Below, in pieces: positions 22,553 to 34,774 of a stretch of 64,000 nt of DNA; position 1 is the first letter of the stretch, and each line of letters starts with the position of its first letter. Both the position numbers and the translations under genes were made by a program. The DNA is from Melitaea cinxia. Lineage: Eukaryota; Arthropoda; Insecta; Lepidoptera; Nymphalidae. The notes under the pieces were generated by a model, which made no database searches, had not been told where the DNA came from, and worked only from the letters and a program-made list of their open reading frames with translations. The stretch is taken from NCBI RefSeq assembly GCF_905220565.1, contig NC_059398.1, positions 2,728,001 through 2,792,000 of the forward strand. Direction: 5' to 3'.

Positions 22553-22888
22553 TGCTTCAGCCTGTAATATCCCACTACTGGGCATAGGCCTCTTGGCCCA
22601 TGTAGGAGAAGGATCAGAGCTTAATCCACCACGCTGCTCCAATGCGGGTTGGCGGATATATTCCCTACTATGAGTAACGATCGCTATCAGGTGTACATCA
22701 TAACAACCGGGTCCGACAGCTTAACGTGCTCTCCGAGGCACGGTGGGGAGACCCACAAGGACTGCATAAACACCCAGACACAGGCAAACACCTGTCACAA
22801 CGGTCGATCGGAAACGGGGATTGAACTCGCAACCGCCAGTGCAACAGGTACAATCCATGGCTGTGACCATTGCGCCAACGCGGCGTAA
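22553..22888 (-). mobile_element. Metulj-like SINE, full-length, antisense
   Basis: Read on the minus strand it opens with a tRNA-like head: A-box region gttggcgcaatggtcac and B-box gcgagttcaatcccc. It runs through ctccccaccgtgcctcggag and gattaagctctgatccttct, and ends cccagtagtgggatattaca then ggctgaagcagg. The tail resembles, but differs from, the RTE-tailed SINE. The cleanest SINE copy in the window. Confidence 0.8.
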
Positions 22889-23814
22889 TTATTATTCATT
22901 AATTAATCCTGGCGATCCTAACAAGGATATTGGGAAACTGTTATTGAATTATTGCATTGTCATCGGTCCTTGATACGTGTGCAGAGTTTCAAATTAATTA
23001 AACTTCTGGAAGTTGGTAAAAATTGTCCTCAAAGATTCCATTACATACATACATACAACCCAAGCTAATAAAAGAGTGGTAACAACCTGCTTATAAACCA
23101 TATCAGGAACCTTCCTATGTGCTAAATAAGCTTAATCAGCAACTTAAACCTTAGATTTACACGTCACAATGCGACTATTGATCTCCTTACCTGTAAGCGT
23201 AATGTGTGACCAAGGAAGTCATATCCAACATACTTTTGAGTTTTGGTTGACGGTATTTCCGAGCGGCTTTCAAAGGTTATGTTTAACTTTAAAAACAAAA
23301 TGTATATTATTCTTTCCACACCGATATATTGATAAAAATTTCAAAGTAATCAAACATTGGACTGACATTGTTTGTATTATTTTGTTTTATCTATCGATCG
23401 CCCTTCACCGTTCTTAATGTTGCTTATTCATAGCTTTGACAAATATTTAATCCAATTCCTTTTAGAGTTAATTCCAAATGCTGATTATATCTGTTAGTTA
23501 AAATTGTTATACAATGTTGGAGTTTAGCCATAATGTCACGCCGTGTAACCTTTGCCGTGAGAGCGTGGGGTAACGGGTGACGTCATCCTTTTTCGGAATG
23601 GTATCGTGATTCGGACACGTCACTGTTTAAATATTACCTAAATTGTATAGCTTTCTACGTTGTTATTGTCTAAGTATATTAATACTTCTATTACAAAATC
23701 GATTTTCCATTGAATTAAAAATCGAATAGATAATCGATTTTCGAACGAATAGAATCGAATAGAAAATGGATTTTCAACCGAATAGAAAATCGAATTTTAA
23801 ATCGAATAGAATAG
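22889..23814. other. Intergenic, mostly unassigned
   Basis: Includes a small repeat-like patch at 23530-23620 (atgtcacgccgtgtaacctt, gggtgacgtcatcctttttc) and a run of short degenerate repeats of tcgaatagaaaatcga at 23700-23820. No coding exon. Confidence 0.45.
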
Positions 23815-24605
23815 AACAGAATGGAATATAATTGTGTTTGCTCGCAAACGAAAAAAAAACCGACTTCAATTACATCGACAAGTAATACAACGTAGATCGA
23901 CGAAAAAATAGTCAAGCAACTACGCGTTATCAAAGATTACTCAAAAAGTAATTGTCGGATCTCGATAAAATTTATATGTGACCACATGATAAACATCAGC
24001 TTTCGATTAAATTAAAAATTATCAAAATCGGTACACCCAGTAAAAAGTTATTACGGATTTTCGAGAGCTTCCCTCGATTTCTCTGGGATTCCATCATCAG
24101 ATCCTAGTTTCCTTATCACAGTACTAAACTAGGGATATCCCCTTTCCAACAAAAAAAGAATTATCAAAATCGGTACATCCAGTAGAAAGTTATGCGGTAT
24201 AATACAACGTAGGTCGACGAAAAAAGCGTCAAGTAAAAACGCATTATTAGATATAACTCGAAAAGTAGTTGTTAGATCTCAAATAAATTTAAATGGGACC
24301 AATTGGCACACACCACCCTTCGATTAAAACAAAATTTGTCGAAATCGGTCTACCCGGTCAAAAGTTCTGATGTAACATACATAAAAAAAAAAAAAAAAAA
24401 AAAAAAATACAGTCGAATTGAGAACCTCCTCCTTTTTTGGAAGTCGGTTAAAAACGGAATAGCGCAAGTTATAAAGTAAGTAAATTTCTAATATAAAAGT
24501 AACTTAAGTTACTCCTCATTACATCAACTATCTACTAGTGAAAGTCCCATCAAAATCGGTCCAGTAGTTTCAGAGATTAGCCGGCACAAACAGACAGACT
24601 GACAA
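23815..24605 (+). repeat. Dispersed repeat E plus Helitron A scrap
   Basis: Repeat E: starts gtttgctcgcaaacgaaaaa with accgacttcaattacatcga, carries two internal similar segments (cgaaaaaatagtcaag and cgaaaaaagcgtcaag), and ends cagtcgaattgagaacctcc then ttttttggaagtcggtt. Ends share the accgacttc / gaagtcggt inversion. A Helitron A piece follows at 24455-24605. Other E copies: 14757-14990, 28380-28640, 31055-31400. Confidence 0.6.
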
Positions 24606-26337
24606 AAATTCGTAGATCCGAGGCTGGGGAGCTATGCAGGTAAAACAATAAAACTGAAAAATTGCGCTGTAAAACGATACACACCAATTAAAAAAAAAAA
24701 ACTTAAAATAGAAAATAGCATTACAATACTCATATAACTCATTTTTTAATTTTTATGCTTACGTGTTTAAAAACGAATGCTGAACCGATAGCTAATAGCC
24801 TATAAAAGATTGTCTGTCGTGTCCGTCCGCTAACACGCGATCAGACAAACCCGAGCGCACTCTTTACATGACCTACTTAAAAGTAAATGCTTTAATGCAG
24901 TTTATGTACTTAGACATTTTTTAAAAAAAAGACGAACAATATATTTGAGCAGTATCATTAATGTATGTAAAATTTAATAATTTTTCAGCTTTCCAACTGA
25001 AGCAGATATAATATGTATTGTACAATACTTTTCTTTTTCTTTATTTAAGAAGTTTTAGTACTACGCACTCCATAGGAACATCACACATGCTACATACAAG
25101 AAAATTAATGCAGTTGTCGTCGCATATCAATGTTTACAATCTTGTACACATCGCTTTAAATTGAAGTCCTTTTTGTTTGAGAACAAAAATAATCTGTCTT
25201 ATTGACAGCCAGCACATGGTAAAGGAAATATTCTAATCAAAATCTGGAGCAGCCCGAACGAGGAAGTACTGCAATCTTACAGCAGGTCACAGCTAAAGAA
25301 TACTTGTTTCAGGCAGTGTTGAATTCCAATGGTGATTAAGGTGACCAGACATCCTGGGGGGGGGGGGGGTTGTTAGGGGTAAGATCGGTATATAAATAGG
25401 CATGCTAATAATATAGATAATAGTTAAAATTTGTTTTAAAAGAAGGTACATAGTTTAGATGTAAAAAAAAAAACAATTTTAACGCGACGTTTTATTTTCT
25501 TTTACTGACACAATACGGACAATTAAAACTACAAAAAAAAAAAAAAAAAAAAAAACGATATTGGTATTATCTTTTTATTTTGCATTTAGATTTAAAATTA
25601 AAACGAGTATTATCTAATAAAAGCAATAAAATGAAACGATAGCTTACAATTTTAAGTAGTTATCTATATTTTAATTGTAGTGAATAATCGGACTAAGAAA
25701 TGGAAATGTTTCTTGGTATAGTTTCTTGTATAACAGGTAGATATTTACGTTCAAGATATTACATAATAATTATTTTTAACAGAAGTGCTAAAGCTTAATG
25801 TTCCCTCGAAATTCGGCGATGCAATTTTCATCCAATGTAAAGTGAATGCGTCATTAAGTGAAATATACTTTTGTAAGTATTTACCACATTATCACTTTAA
25901 ACGTAACGTAATAGTCGCAGTCTCTTATCACGCTATTCAAGCGCTAAATTTGTCTCAAAAAAATGCCTCTCCAGAATATTGCCTAATTCATTTTAAATCC
26001 ACAAATAATAAAGAATAATTTTGAAAATTATACTCCAAAAGGCAGCGATAATTTGAGATTCGTGGTTGGATATTTGTTTGTTTACCTCTAGTTATGTGTT
26101 CTTAGTATATACTTAAAACGAACTTTGACTGAAAGGGGAAGTTGTGATATAATAGCTGTCGTCGGTCAAGGCACTGGGTTAATGGAAACGCGCTCGCTAT
26201 TTTAACATTAATTTTCTGTTTGTTTGTATTGCATAAAAATATAAACTATTTCAATTATTTCGTTATGTTAATAAATTTAAATAAGATTTTTTTCCTTCAA
26301 GTAGATTGTAAAAAACTATTTACTAGTTGTGAGTTAT
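24606..26337. other. Intergenic, no gene supported
   Basis: AT-rich with homopolymer tracts: poly(A) at about 25528-25556 and poly(G) at about 25361-25368. A partial repeat D lies at 25285-25395. An open frame at 25785-26018 shows no family signature. Confidence 0.45.
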
Positions 26338-26585
26338 TTGTGTGGCTACGGCATTAAGGAATATAGCCACCCCCTCTCTTCCCGTGGGTGTCGTAAGCGG
26401 CGACTAAAGGATATCACAGTTCCACTACTACCTTGGAACTTATAAAGTCGACCGATGGCGGGATAGCCATCCAACTGCTGGCTTTGAAATACACAGGCCG
26501 AAGACGGGCAGCAGTATCTTCGGTGCGACATAGCCAGCCTATGTCCACTAGTGGACTGCAATAGGCTATACTGATGATGATGATG
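26338..26585 (+). mobile_element. RTE-tailed SINE, internally deleted
   Basis: Sense copy from gtggctacggcattaaggaa through acaggccgaagacgggcagc, joining directly to gcctatgtccactagtggac and tgcaataggc, then a gatgat tail. It lacks the middle segment present at 1748-2085. Confidence 0.7.
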
Positions 26586-26789
26586 ATGAGCTATTTGCAT
26601 TTTCTTCTTCAATATACGATTTTTAAAAATAACATTATTTTTAACAGTCGTATAAATAAGTACATAAAATTGCGTTTCTTCCTATTTTACCGAACTAACT
26701 ATTACTTTCTAATAACTGACCATGTTCAAATAAAATTGATAGAAAAAAATATTAGTTATACTCACCTCTCTGACCTTATCAATTGAAGT

Positions 26790-27287
26790 AATAAAATAAT
26801 TTTTAACAAAAAAAAAACCGACTTCAAAACGGAAACTAAAACGTGAAAAATAAATTTACTTAGTACAAAGTAATTCGTATTATGATTTAGTTAATCAGAA
26901 ATGATTAAATAAATATTTTATAATTTTGAAGTCGGTGCCAAGTAAAACATTAACTACTCTAGTATCTACTCGTAAGTTGTATGTAATTTGTTTCATTGAT
27001 TTACTGATTACATTAGGTTGAATACTGTTATTATTCTGTTATTGTTTTGACATATCTAATAATATTTTTTGTACTTGTTTGTTGTGTGTGTGTTGTTTGT
27101 ATTTGTTGTTGTAGCCAGGTTGTTGTAGTATTTACTTGGCACCAACTTCAAAATTATAAAATATTTATTTAATCATTTCTGATTAACTAAATCATAATAC
27201 GAATTACTTTGTACTAAGTAAATTTATTTTTCACGTTTTAGTTTCCGTTTTGAAGTCGGTTTTTTTTTTGTTAAAAATTATTTTATT
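26790..27287. mobile_element. Foldback element with 157-bp arms
   Basis: Left arm 26790-26946 and right arm 27131-27287 are nearly perfect reverse complements (for example aataaaataatttttaac against gttaaaaattattttatt, and gtgccaagtaaa against tttacttggcac), around a 184-base T/G-rich loop. No ORF. The accgacttcaaaacggaaac phrase near each end links it to repeat E. Confidence 0.85.
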
Positions 27288-27309
27288 TTACAATTTTTAG
27301 TGATGGGTA

Positions 27310-27650
27310 GACCTATAACAAGGATGCTTTTTCTTTTATGTCGGGGGTTCGGAAACATACACAATACACAAGCACAAACACCCAGATCACGACAAACATC
27401 TATATGGCCAATACAAATGTCTGTCGTGCGCGGGGATCGACATACTATGAGTAAAGTTCGCTATCAGGTGTACGTAATAACAAACGGGACTGACAGCCTA
27501 GCGTGTTCTCCGAGTCTAGGTTGGGAGAACCACAAGGATTAACAACTAGACCGAAAATAAATATTTTTATAAACATAAATATCCACTCCGAGCGGGAATA
27601 GAACCCGCGACCGTCGGTGTTTAGGCGCCGCCGACATGGTACATGCATCC
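27310..27650 (-). mobile_element. Metulj-like SINE copy, antisense
   Basis: Shares gctatcaggtgtacgtaata and gtgttctccgagtctaggtt with the copy at 22553, and has a B-box-like gcgggaatagaacccgcgac near its right end. Rearranged internally. Confidence 0.6.
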
Positions 27651-27664
27651 TTATATCAAAGCGG

Positions 27665-28380
27665 TCGTCAAACAGCAAAAGGTAACTGCTGTAAATTGTT
27701 GAGAAATTCCCTCGAGTGTTTATGGGCTCCATCATCAAACCTGGTCCTGCGACACAGATGATCACACAGCAGGTATTTGTTATAAATCGTTGAAAAGTTC
27801 TCTCGACTATCTTTCGTCTCCATCATCAGACTTAAATGGCACTTGTAACTCATATAGGTGCAAAGTTCTCATCAATAGAAACGAATTAAGTTCAAACAGC
27901 AGGTAATTGGTATAAGTCGTTGAAGAGTACCCTCGACTATCTTTCATCTCCATCATCAGACTGAAATGGCACTTGTAACTCATATATATGCAAAGTTCTC
28001 ATCAATAGAAACGAATTAAGTTCAAACAGCAGGTAATTGCTATAAATCGTTAAAGAGTTCCCTCGACTAACTTTCGTCTCCATCATCAGACTGTAATGGC
28101 ACTTAAAACTCATACAGGTGCAAAGTTCTCATCAATAGAAACGAATTAAGTTCAAACAGTAGGTAATTGCTATAAATCGTTGAAAAGTTCCCTCGACTAT
28201 CTTTCGTCTCCATCATCAGACTTTAATGGCACTTATAACTCATACAGGTGCAAAGTTTTTATCAATAGAAACGAATTAAGTTCAAGAAGCAGGTAATTGC
28301 TATGAATTGTTGAAGAGTTCCCTCGACTATCTTTCTTCTCCATCATCAGATCGACTCCAGACCTTTATTAAATAGTAGTG
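27665..28380. repeat. 130-bp tandem repeat array, about 5.5 copies
   Basis: The motif acagcaggta or a close variant recurs at 27766, 27896, 28026, 28156 and 28286, an exact 130-base period. Each unit contains ccctcgactatctttc, tccatcatcagactg, tggcacttgtaactcat and atcaatagaaacgaattaag. The array runs straight into repeat E, whose ccatcatcagatcctgg segment resembles part of the unit, so it probably grew inside that element. Confidence 0.85.
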
Positions 28381-28640
28381 CTTTATAGTACTTAATGAAA
28401 ACATGATTAAATTTACTAGTCACCCTTACGATTTTTGAAAGTTTCCCTCGGTTTCTCTGGGATCCCATCATCAGATCCTGGTTTCCTTGTCATGGTACCA
28501 AACTATGAATATCTCCTTTCCAACAAAAAAAGAATTATCAAAATCGGTTCATAAACGAAGAAGTTATCTCCGAACATACATTAAAAAAAAAAAATATATA
28601 TACGGTCGAATTGAGTAACCTCCTCCTTTTTTTGAAGTCG
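28381..28640 (+). repeat. Repeat E, 3' portion
   Basis: tttccctcggtttctctggg, atctcctttccaacaaaaaa, and end cctttttttgaagtcggtt. Continuous with the tandem array on its left. Confidence 0.6.
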
Positions 28641-28875
28641 GTTAAAAACACTTTTCAAAAACATAGACACTCGTTTATTAAAATATTAAATCCACACCTG
28701 ACAGATAATATGAAAACTTTGAGCAATAGGAATATTTATAGTATAGGTAGTGGTACTCAACAAATATAAAAAGTATATTTAAACACGTCATCAATTTTAA
28801 TCGTCACGCAAGAACTTGCGTCGTACACAAGAAGCACGTTTAGAAAACTTTATAATACTCTTACACTATTTACAT

Positions 28876-29574
28876 TTAAAACCAGCTATTTTCCTTTTTC
28901 ATTCGATCCCTATGTCGTCCCTTCATTTCCAAACGTTGAAAGAGTTCCGACAAGGTATCTAATTTTTGCGCGGGACTTGGTGGCAATTTTTGCAACCTAC
29001 AAGAATTGTCGTCATTCCGACATATCGCGTAAGTCTCTCTCTCCCTTAAACATAATAATTTTCCCGTCTCTGGCATAGAATTAAGCTTAGCAACTTGTAA
29101 TGCCGCATTTTTAAATCTTGACTTCGGTGACATCTTTGGAGCACCACTGTCCTCGGAAGAAGCCCGTCTCGGGACTTCTCTTTTCGTGTCTTTTCCCGCG
29201 TTCAAAAATATAGGCTTAATAACATCATATGTATTCTCTCTCACTAATTGACGAGTTTTGCTATCATCGCAGTCTCTATTCTTTCGTAAGGCATGAATAC
29301 TTAACGGTGTAAGTGGCTTAAGCACTTCCTGCAATTTTAAAACGTTGTCGTCATTTTTCAAATCGAAAACGATAACTTTTGTTTTTTCTTTCTTCTGCCC
29401 GATGGCCGGGAGTGGGTGGAAAGGGGACATGGAAGATTTGATCGGTAGATCATTTTCCAGCATTCTTGATAGTGCAGTTTTATGTTTCCGTGTTTTGAGT
29501 TTTCGCGGTGCATAGATGGTGGTGAGCGCGCGCGTCTTCTGTGATTCGAGGGGCGCGAGTGGACCGGGCAGCAT
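28876..29574 (-). CDS. Intronless unknown basic protein, 232 aa
   Basis: Open from the first in-frame ATG at 29574 (context ctaccATGc) to the stop at 28876; the frame stays open to about 29685 without an earlier ATG, so an upstream spliced exon is possible. I do not recognise the family. The protein is basic, low in hydrophobic segments, with no signal peptide or membrane helix: early KTRALTTIYAPRKLKTRK, a hydrophobic-acidic patch KVIVFDLKNDDNVLKLQEVL, then LKPLTPLSIHALRK, KMSPKSRFKNAALQVAKLN, and a C-terminal leucine-spaced stretch KLDTLSELFQRLEMKG that could be an amphipathic helix. Composition suggests a nuclear or scaffold protein, but that is a guess. The GC-richer 5' half stands out from flanking AT-rich DNA and supports a real gene. 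Confidence 0.6.
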   Translation of the reverse strand: MLPGPLAPLESQKTRALTTIYAPRKLKTRKHKTALSRMLENDLPIKSSMSPFHPLPAIGQKKEKTKVIVFDLKNDDNVLKLQEVLKPLTPLSIHALRKNRDCDDSKTRQLVRENTYDVIKPIFLNAGKDTKREVPRRASSEDSGAPKMSPKSRFKNAALQVAKLNSMPETGKLLCLRERETYAICRNDDNSCRLQKLPPSPAQKLDTLSELFQRLEMKGRHRDRMKKENSWF

Positions 29575-29689
29575 GGTAGCCGCCCGCCTACAATTCGTGA
29601 CCTTGTGTGCCGATAATCGAACGCGATGGCCGCCAACTGGACACAACACGCAGCTACGTCGGCATGTAGGCGATTGACAATTTTTTTAC

Positions 29690-30035
29690 TATCGCACTAG
29701 TAAAGCCTGCGAATCGTGTGACGAATAATAATTTGCTTTAACAAACTTTGACAATACTTTTTTTTAAATGGCATGCATGACATTTAATTTGTTCATAAAA
29801 CACATAGGTATGCCAGTTTTAATTTTAATTGTTCATTCAACGCTAGTCAACCTTCGTGGCTTAAACCATTTCGCTTTTGACGGTTTTATACTAGGGATTA
29901 ATTTAGGCACACATCACAATTTTTCACCATCACAATAATATAATCTCAAAAGTCAAGATTCAAGTAACTATTTTTATATGAGTGATAAATATAGATTTTT
30001 CAACTTTTCTAAATATTAAAATAAATATAAATGTC
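29690..30035. other. Upstream of unknown gene, nothing seen
   Basis: AT-rich; likely carries the promoter of the intronless gene. No motif assigned. Confidence 0.35.
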
Positions 30036-30195
30036 GCTTAGACCGAATATAAAATCATCATATTAAACATTTCGATCTAGCGAGTACATCGTTCCATAGC
30101 TTAATTGGCTAAAGCACCGACACGGTAAGTCGGAGATGCAGGTTCGATCCCCGATCCCCTGGAACGGTCGATTCGATTTGATATGATATTATAAA
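30036..30195 (+). repeat. tRNA-Thr-like element, plus copy
   Basis: 30090-30166 folds as a cloverleaf: acceptor cgttcca/tggaacg, A-box tagcttaattgg, anticodon stem ccgac/gtcgg with loop acggtaa, and ggttcgatcc in the T region. A GGT triplet sits at the anticodon position, but base 33 is C instead of the near-universal U and the T stem is mispaired. The flanks match those of the antisense copy at 50016-50138. I therefore treat it as a repeat, not a working tRNA gene. Confidence 0.7.
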
Positions 30196-30494
30196 TTGTT
30201 TAAATATAAATGACATATATTGATAATAATATAGTGTAGTATATAATCGTACCTAGACAAAACCTCCGGAAATAACTTGTGTTACTAATTAATTAAAACA
30301 GATAGGTACTTATCTAAATAGGAATTAATTATTGGTAGTAGAATAAGTACTCTTAATTAAAGTATAGGTACTTCTTTATGCAATTTTGTAATTGCCGAAT
30401 AATTAAAAAGTACAACCGGTTTAAAAATAAGAACGGAAATTCTATTGATAAAATTACATTGCTATGTATTTAGTTTTTTACAAATACGATAAAG

Positions 30495-30745
30495 GAAGGA
30501 TGGCTCAAAATATGGAGCAGCCCGACTGGGGTAGTACCTTACAGAAGATCACAGCAAAATAATACTGTTTTCAAGCAGTATTGTGTTCCTGTTGGTGAAT
30601 AAGGTGACCAGAGCTCCTGGGGGGATTGGGGATTGGGTCGGTAACGCGCGATGCTTCTGGTGTTGCAGGCGTCTATAAGCTACGGTAATCGCTTACCATC
30701 AGGTGAGCCGTACGCTTGTTTGCCGACCTAGTGACATAAAAAAAG
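30495..30745 (+). repeat. Dispersed repeat D, most complete copy
   Basis: Runs from ggctcaaaatatggagcagc through ccagagctcctggggggatt and cgcttaccatcaggtgagcc to acgcttgtttgccgacctag and an A tail. Confidence 0.7.
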
Positions 30746-31054
30746 GATGAGGACAACAACATCCTAATATTACACTGATATGACTTTTACGAAACTTATG
30801 TAAAAAAAGTTTACATGTGCATATAATCAAGTAGACGTGTAGTAGACATTGTCTTGCTTTGCGAACTATTAAATGCATAGAAATGAAATCGTCGTTAAGT
30901 TTACTGAAACTTTCCAATGTTCCGTGCATTTTTATTTTTTATTTTACACTCCATAAAAACCTACAAAGTATAAGAAAACTTTAAAAAAAAAACGAATGCT
31001 ATCGATGATATGTTCTCAAATTATAGCTTGACCATGGAAAATACCATGGGACCA

Positions 31055-31095
31055 CTTTTAACCGACTTCAAAAAAGGAAGAGATTATTTAATTCG

Positions 31096-31139
<44 letters not shown>

Positions 31140-31400
31140 AAATATATGTTCGGGGATAACTTCCTCGTTTATGAACCGATTTTGATAATTATTTTTTTGT
31201 TGGAAAAATATTCCAAGTGTAGGTACCTTGATAACGAAACCAGGATATGATAAGGTAGATACCTCCAGAGAAATCGAGGGGAACCCTCGAAAATCGTAGT
31301 GACGACTAGTGCGTTTGTTTATTTTTTTCGTCTATTTACGTTACATTACTTGTCAATGTAATTGAAGTCGGTTTTTTTCGTTTGCGAGCAAACACAATTA
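31055..31400 (-). repeat. Repeat E, reverse copy
   Basis: Opens aaccgacttcaaaaaaggaa with a TA microsatellite at 31101-31135, and closes ttgaagtcggtttttttcgt then ttgcgagcaaacac, the mirror of the copy at 23815. Confidence 0.65.
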
Positions 31401-31959
31401 TTACATTTATTATAAGTAGATCTCCCCAGTTCTCTAAAATCCTAAACATGCATACGATAAATTTACACCAATTAGTGCAGTTATGTCTTGCTTTTCGATG
31501 GGATTGCTTGCACCTGGCCCTAGATAGCCCTTATTATTCATATCAAAGGACAGTAATGACCGTTATTACTACTATCGATCGCTGTGACCTTGGGCATGAG
31601 TATTTGTAGCGTCCACCGAATGTTTTTGATGGATTGACGTTTCATACGAAATTGTTATGTTTTGTGTATATTTTTTTCCCAAATTGAATTTTAATCGTCT
31701 TTGCGTTCGTTGTCACTTTAGGGGTTGTGTTTTATTTTTTCTGTTTAACAAAATAAATTAACAATTATTTATATTTTGCAATATTGAGTGTTTATAATTA
31801 TATTACTTAAAGTTTATAAGTGTGGGGAAGAACCGGCTGATATAGATAATGTAAACGATAGAAACATATACCTATGCCCAATGTAAGTATCGAAAGTGTT
31901 AAAGACCACACAAGTGTTTTCCCAGGTAGTGTGGGTTAGATATGGATTCCCTTTAATCT

Positions 31960-32880
31960 TGTCGCTAAGAGCAGGCCATGTACTCTAAAACTGACCATAA
32001 TTTGAAGTCTAAAGGGTTGAGGTCTGGGCTAGATGAGGGCCAGTCTTCAACTCTTATAAAGTCCGGAACGTTAGTTTCAAGCCAGGCTTAGGTAGTTCGT
32101 GCCTTGTGACCAGGTGCAGAGTCCTACTGGAAAGTCCACGGTATATTTTTAAAAAGTGTATTGCTGAGAGGTTTCACAACATGATCCAAGACTGTATCTT
32201 GATACACTTTGACTGAAGTTTTCACTCCTTTTTCACAAAAATGTAGTTTTGTGACTCCTTGATAAGACACGTCCCACCAAACCATCACTGACGCAGGATG
32301 ATGACCACGTTGTACCTTTTCGACAACATGAGCAGCTTCTTTAGAACTGTGAGCGTACACTTTATCATTTTGCTTATTGTAGTGTTCTTCAATCGTGAAA
32401 TTTTTTTCATCGGTAAAGAGGATATTTCTATGCCTTTCACCTGCGTATCGCAACAGAAGGCGTTTTGATCGATCCACTCTCTTTAATTGTAAAGATTGAT
32501 TTAGGCATGTCCCGTATATCGGCGATAAGCACCGAGCTTCAGGTCTTGTTTTATAATACGCAACAGAATCCTAGCGGGAATCTTCATTTAATTTTCTCGC
32601 GATAAGATTTTTTGCTTCCTAATAGAGTTTCGAGGAATTCTGGCTTTAACAGCATTAACAGCCTTTGTAGTTCTAACAACACGCGGCCGCCCCGATCATT
32701 TCTGGTCTTCGACAGACGAAGTGTTGCTGTATCTGTTGATAGTACGATATACGAACATACGGCTGATACCAAGCTTTTGAAGTGTCTGGAATATGATCGA
32801 CGGCTCCATACCCATTTTGTGCAAGGCGATCACTGCACTCCTATTTTCTTTAACACCCCATTCCATATTGTAATTTGATA
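31960..32880 (-). pseudogene. Tc1/mariner (maT-like) transposase, near full length
   Basis: Minus strand, broken by stops and frameshifts. N-terminal HTH region from about 32872 (MEWGVKENRSAVIALHKMG, RSGRPRVVRTTKAVNA); the core with the first catalytic Asp (ILFTDEKNFTIEEHYNKQ) and SVMVWWDVSYQGVTKLHF in 32477-32124; then QDSAPGHKA (second Asp) and DWPSSSPDLNPLDF (third). There are 37 residues between the second and third Asp, the DD37D spacing of maT elements. Same family as the remnant at 3820. Confidence 0.85.
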
Positions 32881-32884
32881 ATGA

Positions 32885-34100
32885 ATACGAAAAAATGTGT
32901 GAGATGGCGCAAAATCGAAATAAGTTTTTAAAATAATATAGGTACGTGTTCTAATTTCAAAATAATTAAAAAGTTGATAAAAAAAAGAAAAGTTTTTAAG
33001 TAACAGTATTTATGGGCAGGCTAATTATATGTAAATTTGTGTTACATGAAATAATATTACCTACGTTAACTGGCATAATAATCTTAAATACTCCGTAGTA
33101 GCTACGGCGTAGTTTATTAGCATCTACACTATGTTTCACAACTTTTTCATCTGCACACAGATTTTAAGACAAAAAAACTTTCCCCCTATCTGAACATACT
33201 TAATTCTTAAAAACGTTGTACTTTAAATAAATAATTATTGTATTATAAAGAACTGGATGACCGGTGTCCAATGTCTGATGTAGAGAAAGAAGATGGCTAT
33301 CTAAATCTATCGGTATCTTTCGGTCTATCCTTAACAAATTCAATAAATTTCTTTTAGATATCCCTTGAAAGCATTCAATCTGATAGAATACTACTTTAGT
33401 ATTAAGCAAATAATAAGAAACAGTTAACTCGTATAGTACAATATTAAAATAAAATTATCATTTGAAATCAGTTAAAACCCGTTACCCCTTTCATTTAAAG
33501 TAGTAGATTTTTTGACATAGACAAATAAAATAACAAAAATTATTTTACTTAATACCTTTATATAAACTTATATCTATACGTATAATTTTAACTAAAAGAT
33601 ACAAGTTACTAACAACAAAACATTAGAAAATTATCATTCTTAACGATCTGAACTTGACATTAAGGGTGATTCATTGATAACGCAAAGCTTTATAGTACAG
33701 TTCATGGCTATTGACCTTAGAGGTCACCTTTGATGATTAATATACCTACTTACCGTGTATTTTGTAAAGATATACATAAATAAATCTTGATCGTTATGCT
33801 TTTACTTTTATGCTCTAATCTGGATATCGCATCATTACAGTAGTATTATAAGCATATCAACACCATGTACTATGTACTATGTATATGTACTAATTACTAT
33901 GACTAGTATGTACCTATGTTTAATCAATTTATTTTAATAAATTAGTATTATAGCAACAATTGTTTGATTCACTCATCTCCTGCACTCGTCTTACAACATA
34001 ATCTTACAAATAAACTTTGGTTGCATTATATTTGGCAACTTTTTTAGAATCTCTAGGGGGGGGGGCAGCTGCCCCTCCCTACCCCCCCTTGGCGACGGCC
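32885..34100. other. Intergenic, nothing supported
   Basis: AT-rich. A short G run (34062-34070) and C run flank a fragment ggggcagctgcccctcc near 34070. No gene. Confidence 0.4.
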
Positions 34101-34109
34101 TTGCCTGGT

Positions 34110-34240
34110 AGCGACAATTACTCATAGTAGGGAATATATTCGCCAATCGGAGCAGCATGGTGTCTCAAGCTACAAACCTTCCCCTACATGGAGAAAGAGA
34201 CCTATGCTCAGCAGTGGGGTGTCACAGGCTGAATTGTACA
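34110..34240 (+). mobile_element. Metulj-like SINE 3' fragment
   Basis: agtagggaatatattcgcca, gcagcatggtgtctcaagct, then cctatgctcagcagtggggt and gtcacaggctgaa. 3' part only. Confidence 0.65.
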
Positions 34241-34774
34241 AGCGCTCATTATATATGAAGTCACTGATTTATGTAGATTGTTAGACGTTTCAAGTGAAGT
34301 CCTGTATAAATCACACAAAACTGCTATAGCTAAAATGACAACATATTTTAATTGGATACAATATGGCGCCTTAGCTTACAGCCGCTCATTGGTCTAGAAA
34401 TTTAAATTTTGATATCATCTCCTTAATGTGAAAGTGATTATATTTTGTACTACCTACTTACTTTAGCAGTAGGTATCTATGGTATTTTTTTTTTATATTT
34501 CAATGTTCTTTTATATGTCATATTTTAGTCGCCATGCTGTACAAATAACAAAGATAACATTAGATACGCAGTCTGGTTTTACATATACACTAAGATAATT
34601 TTACTTCGTCATAGTCTCGTGACCAATGACTGTACCTTACTTTGAAGATTACTTTACTTGTATAAAACGTATAACTAACCTTCTTCGACTGAAACGAATG
34701 TTTCTTGAACAAGTACAAGACTACTCGATCTTAAATCGCACAATTCGATTTTACATTAGAAACACAAACATATA

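Noticed and set aside
25785..26018. 77-aa reading frame
   Set aside because: No start context, no domain, AT-rich surroundings.
27665..28380. CRISPR array
   Set aside because: The repeats are contiguous 130-bp units without unique spacers, in a eukaryotic genome.
30090..30166. Functional tRNA-Thr gene
   Set aside because: C at position 33, mispaired T stem, and shared repeat flanks with a second copy; treated as tRNA-like repeats.
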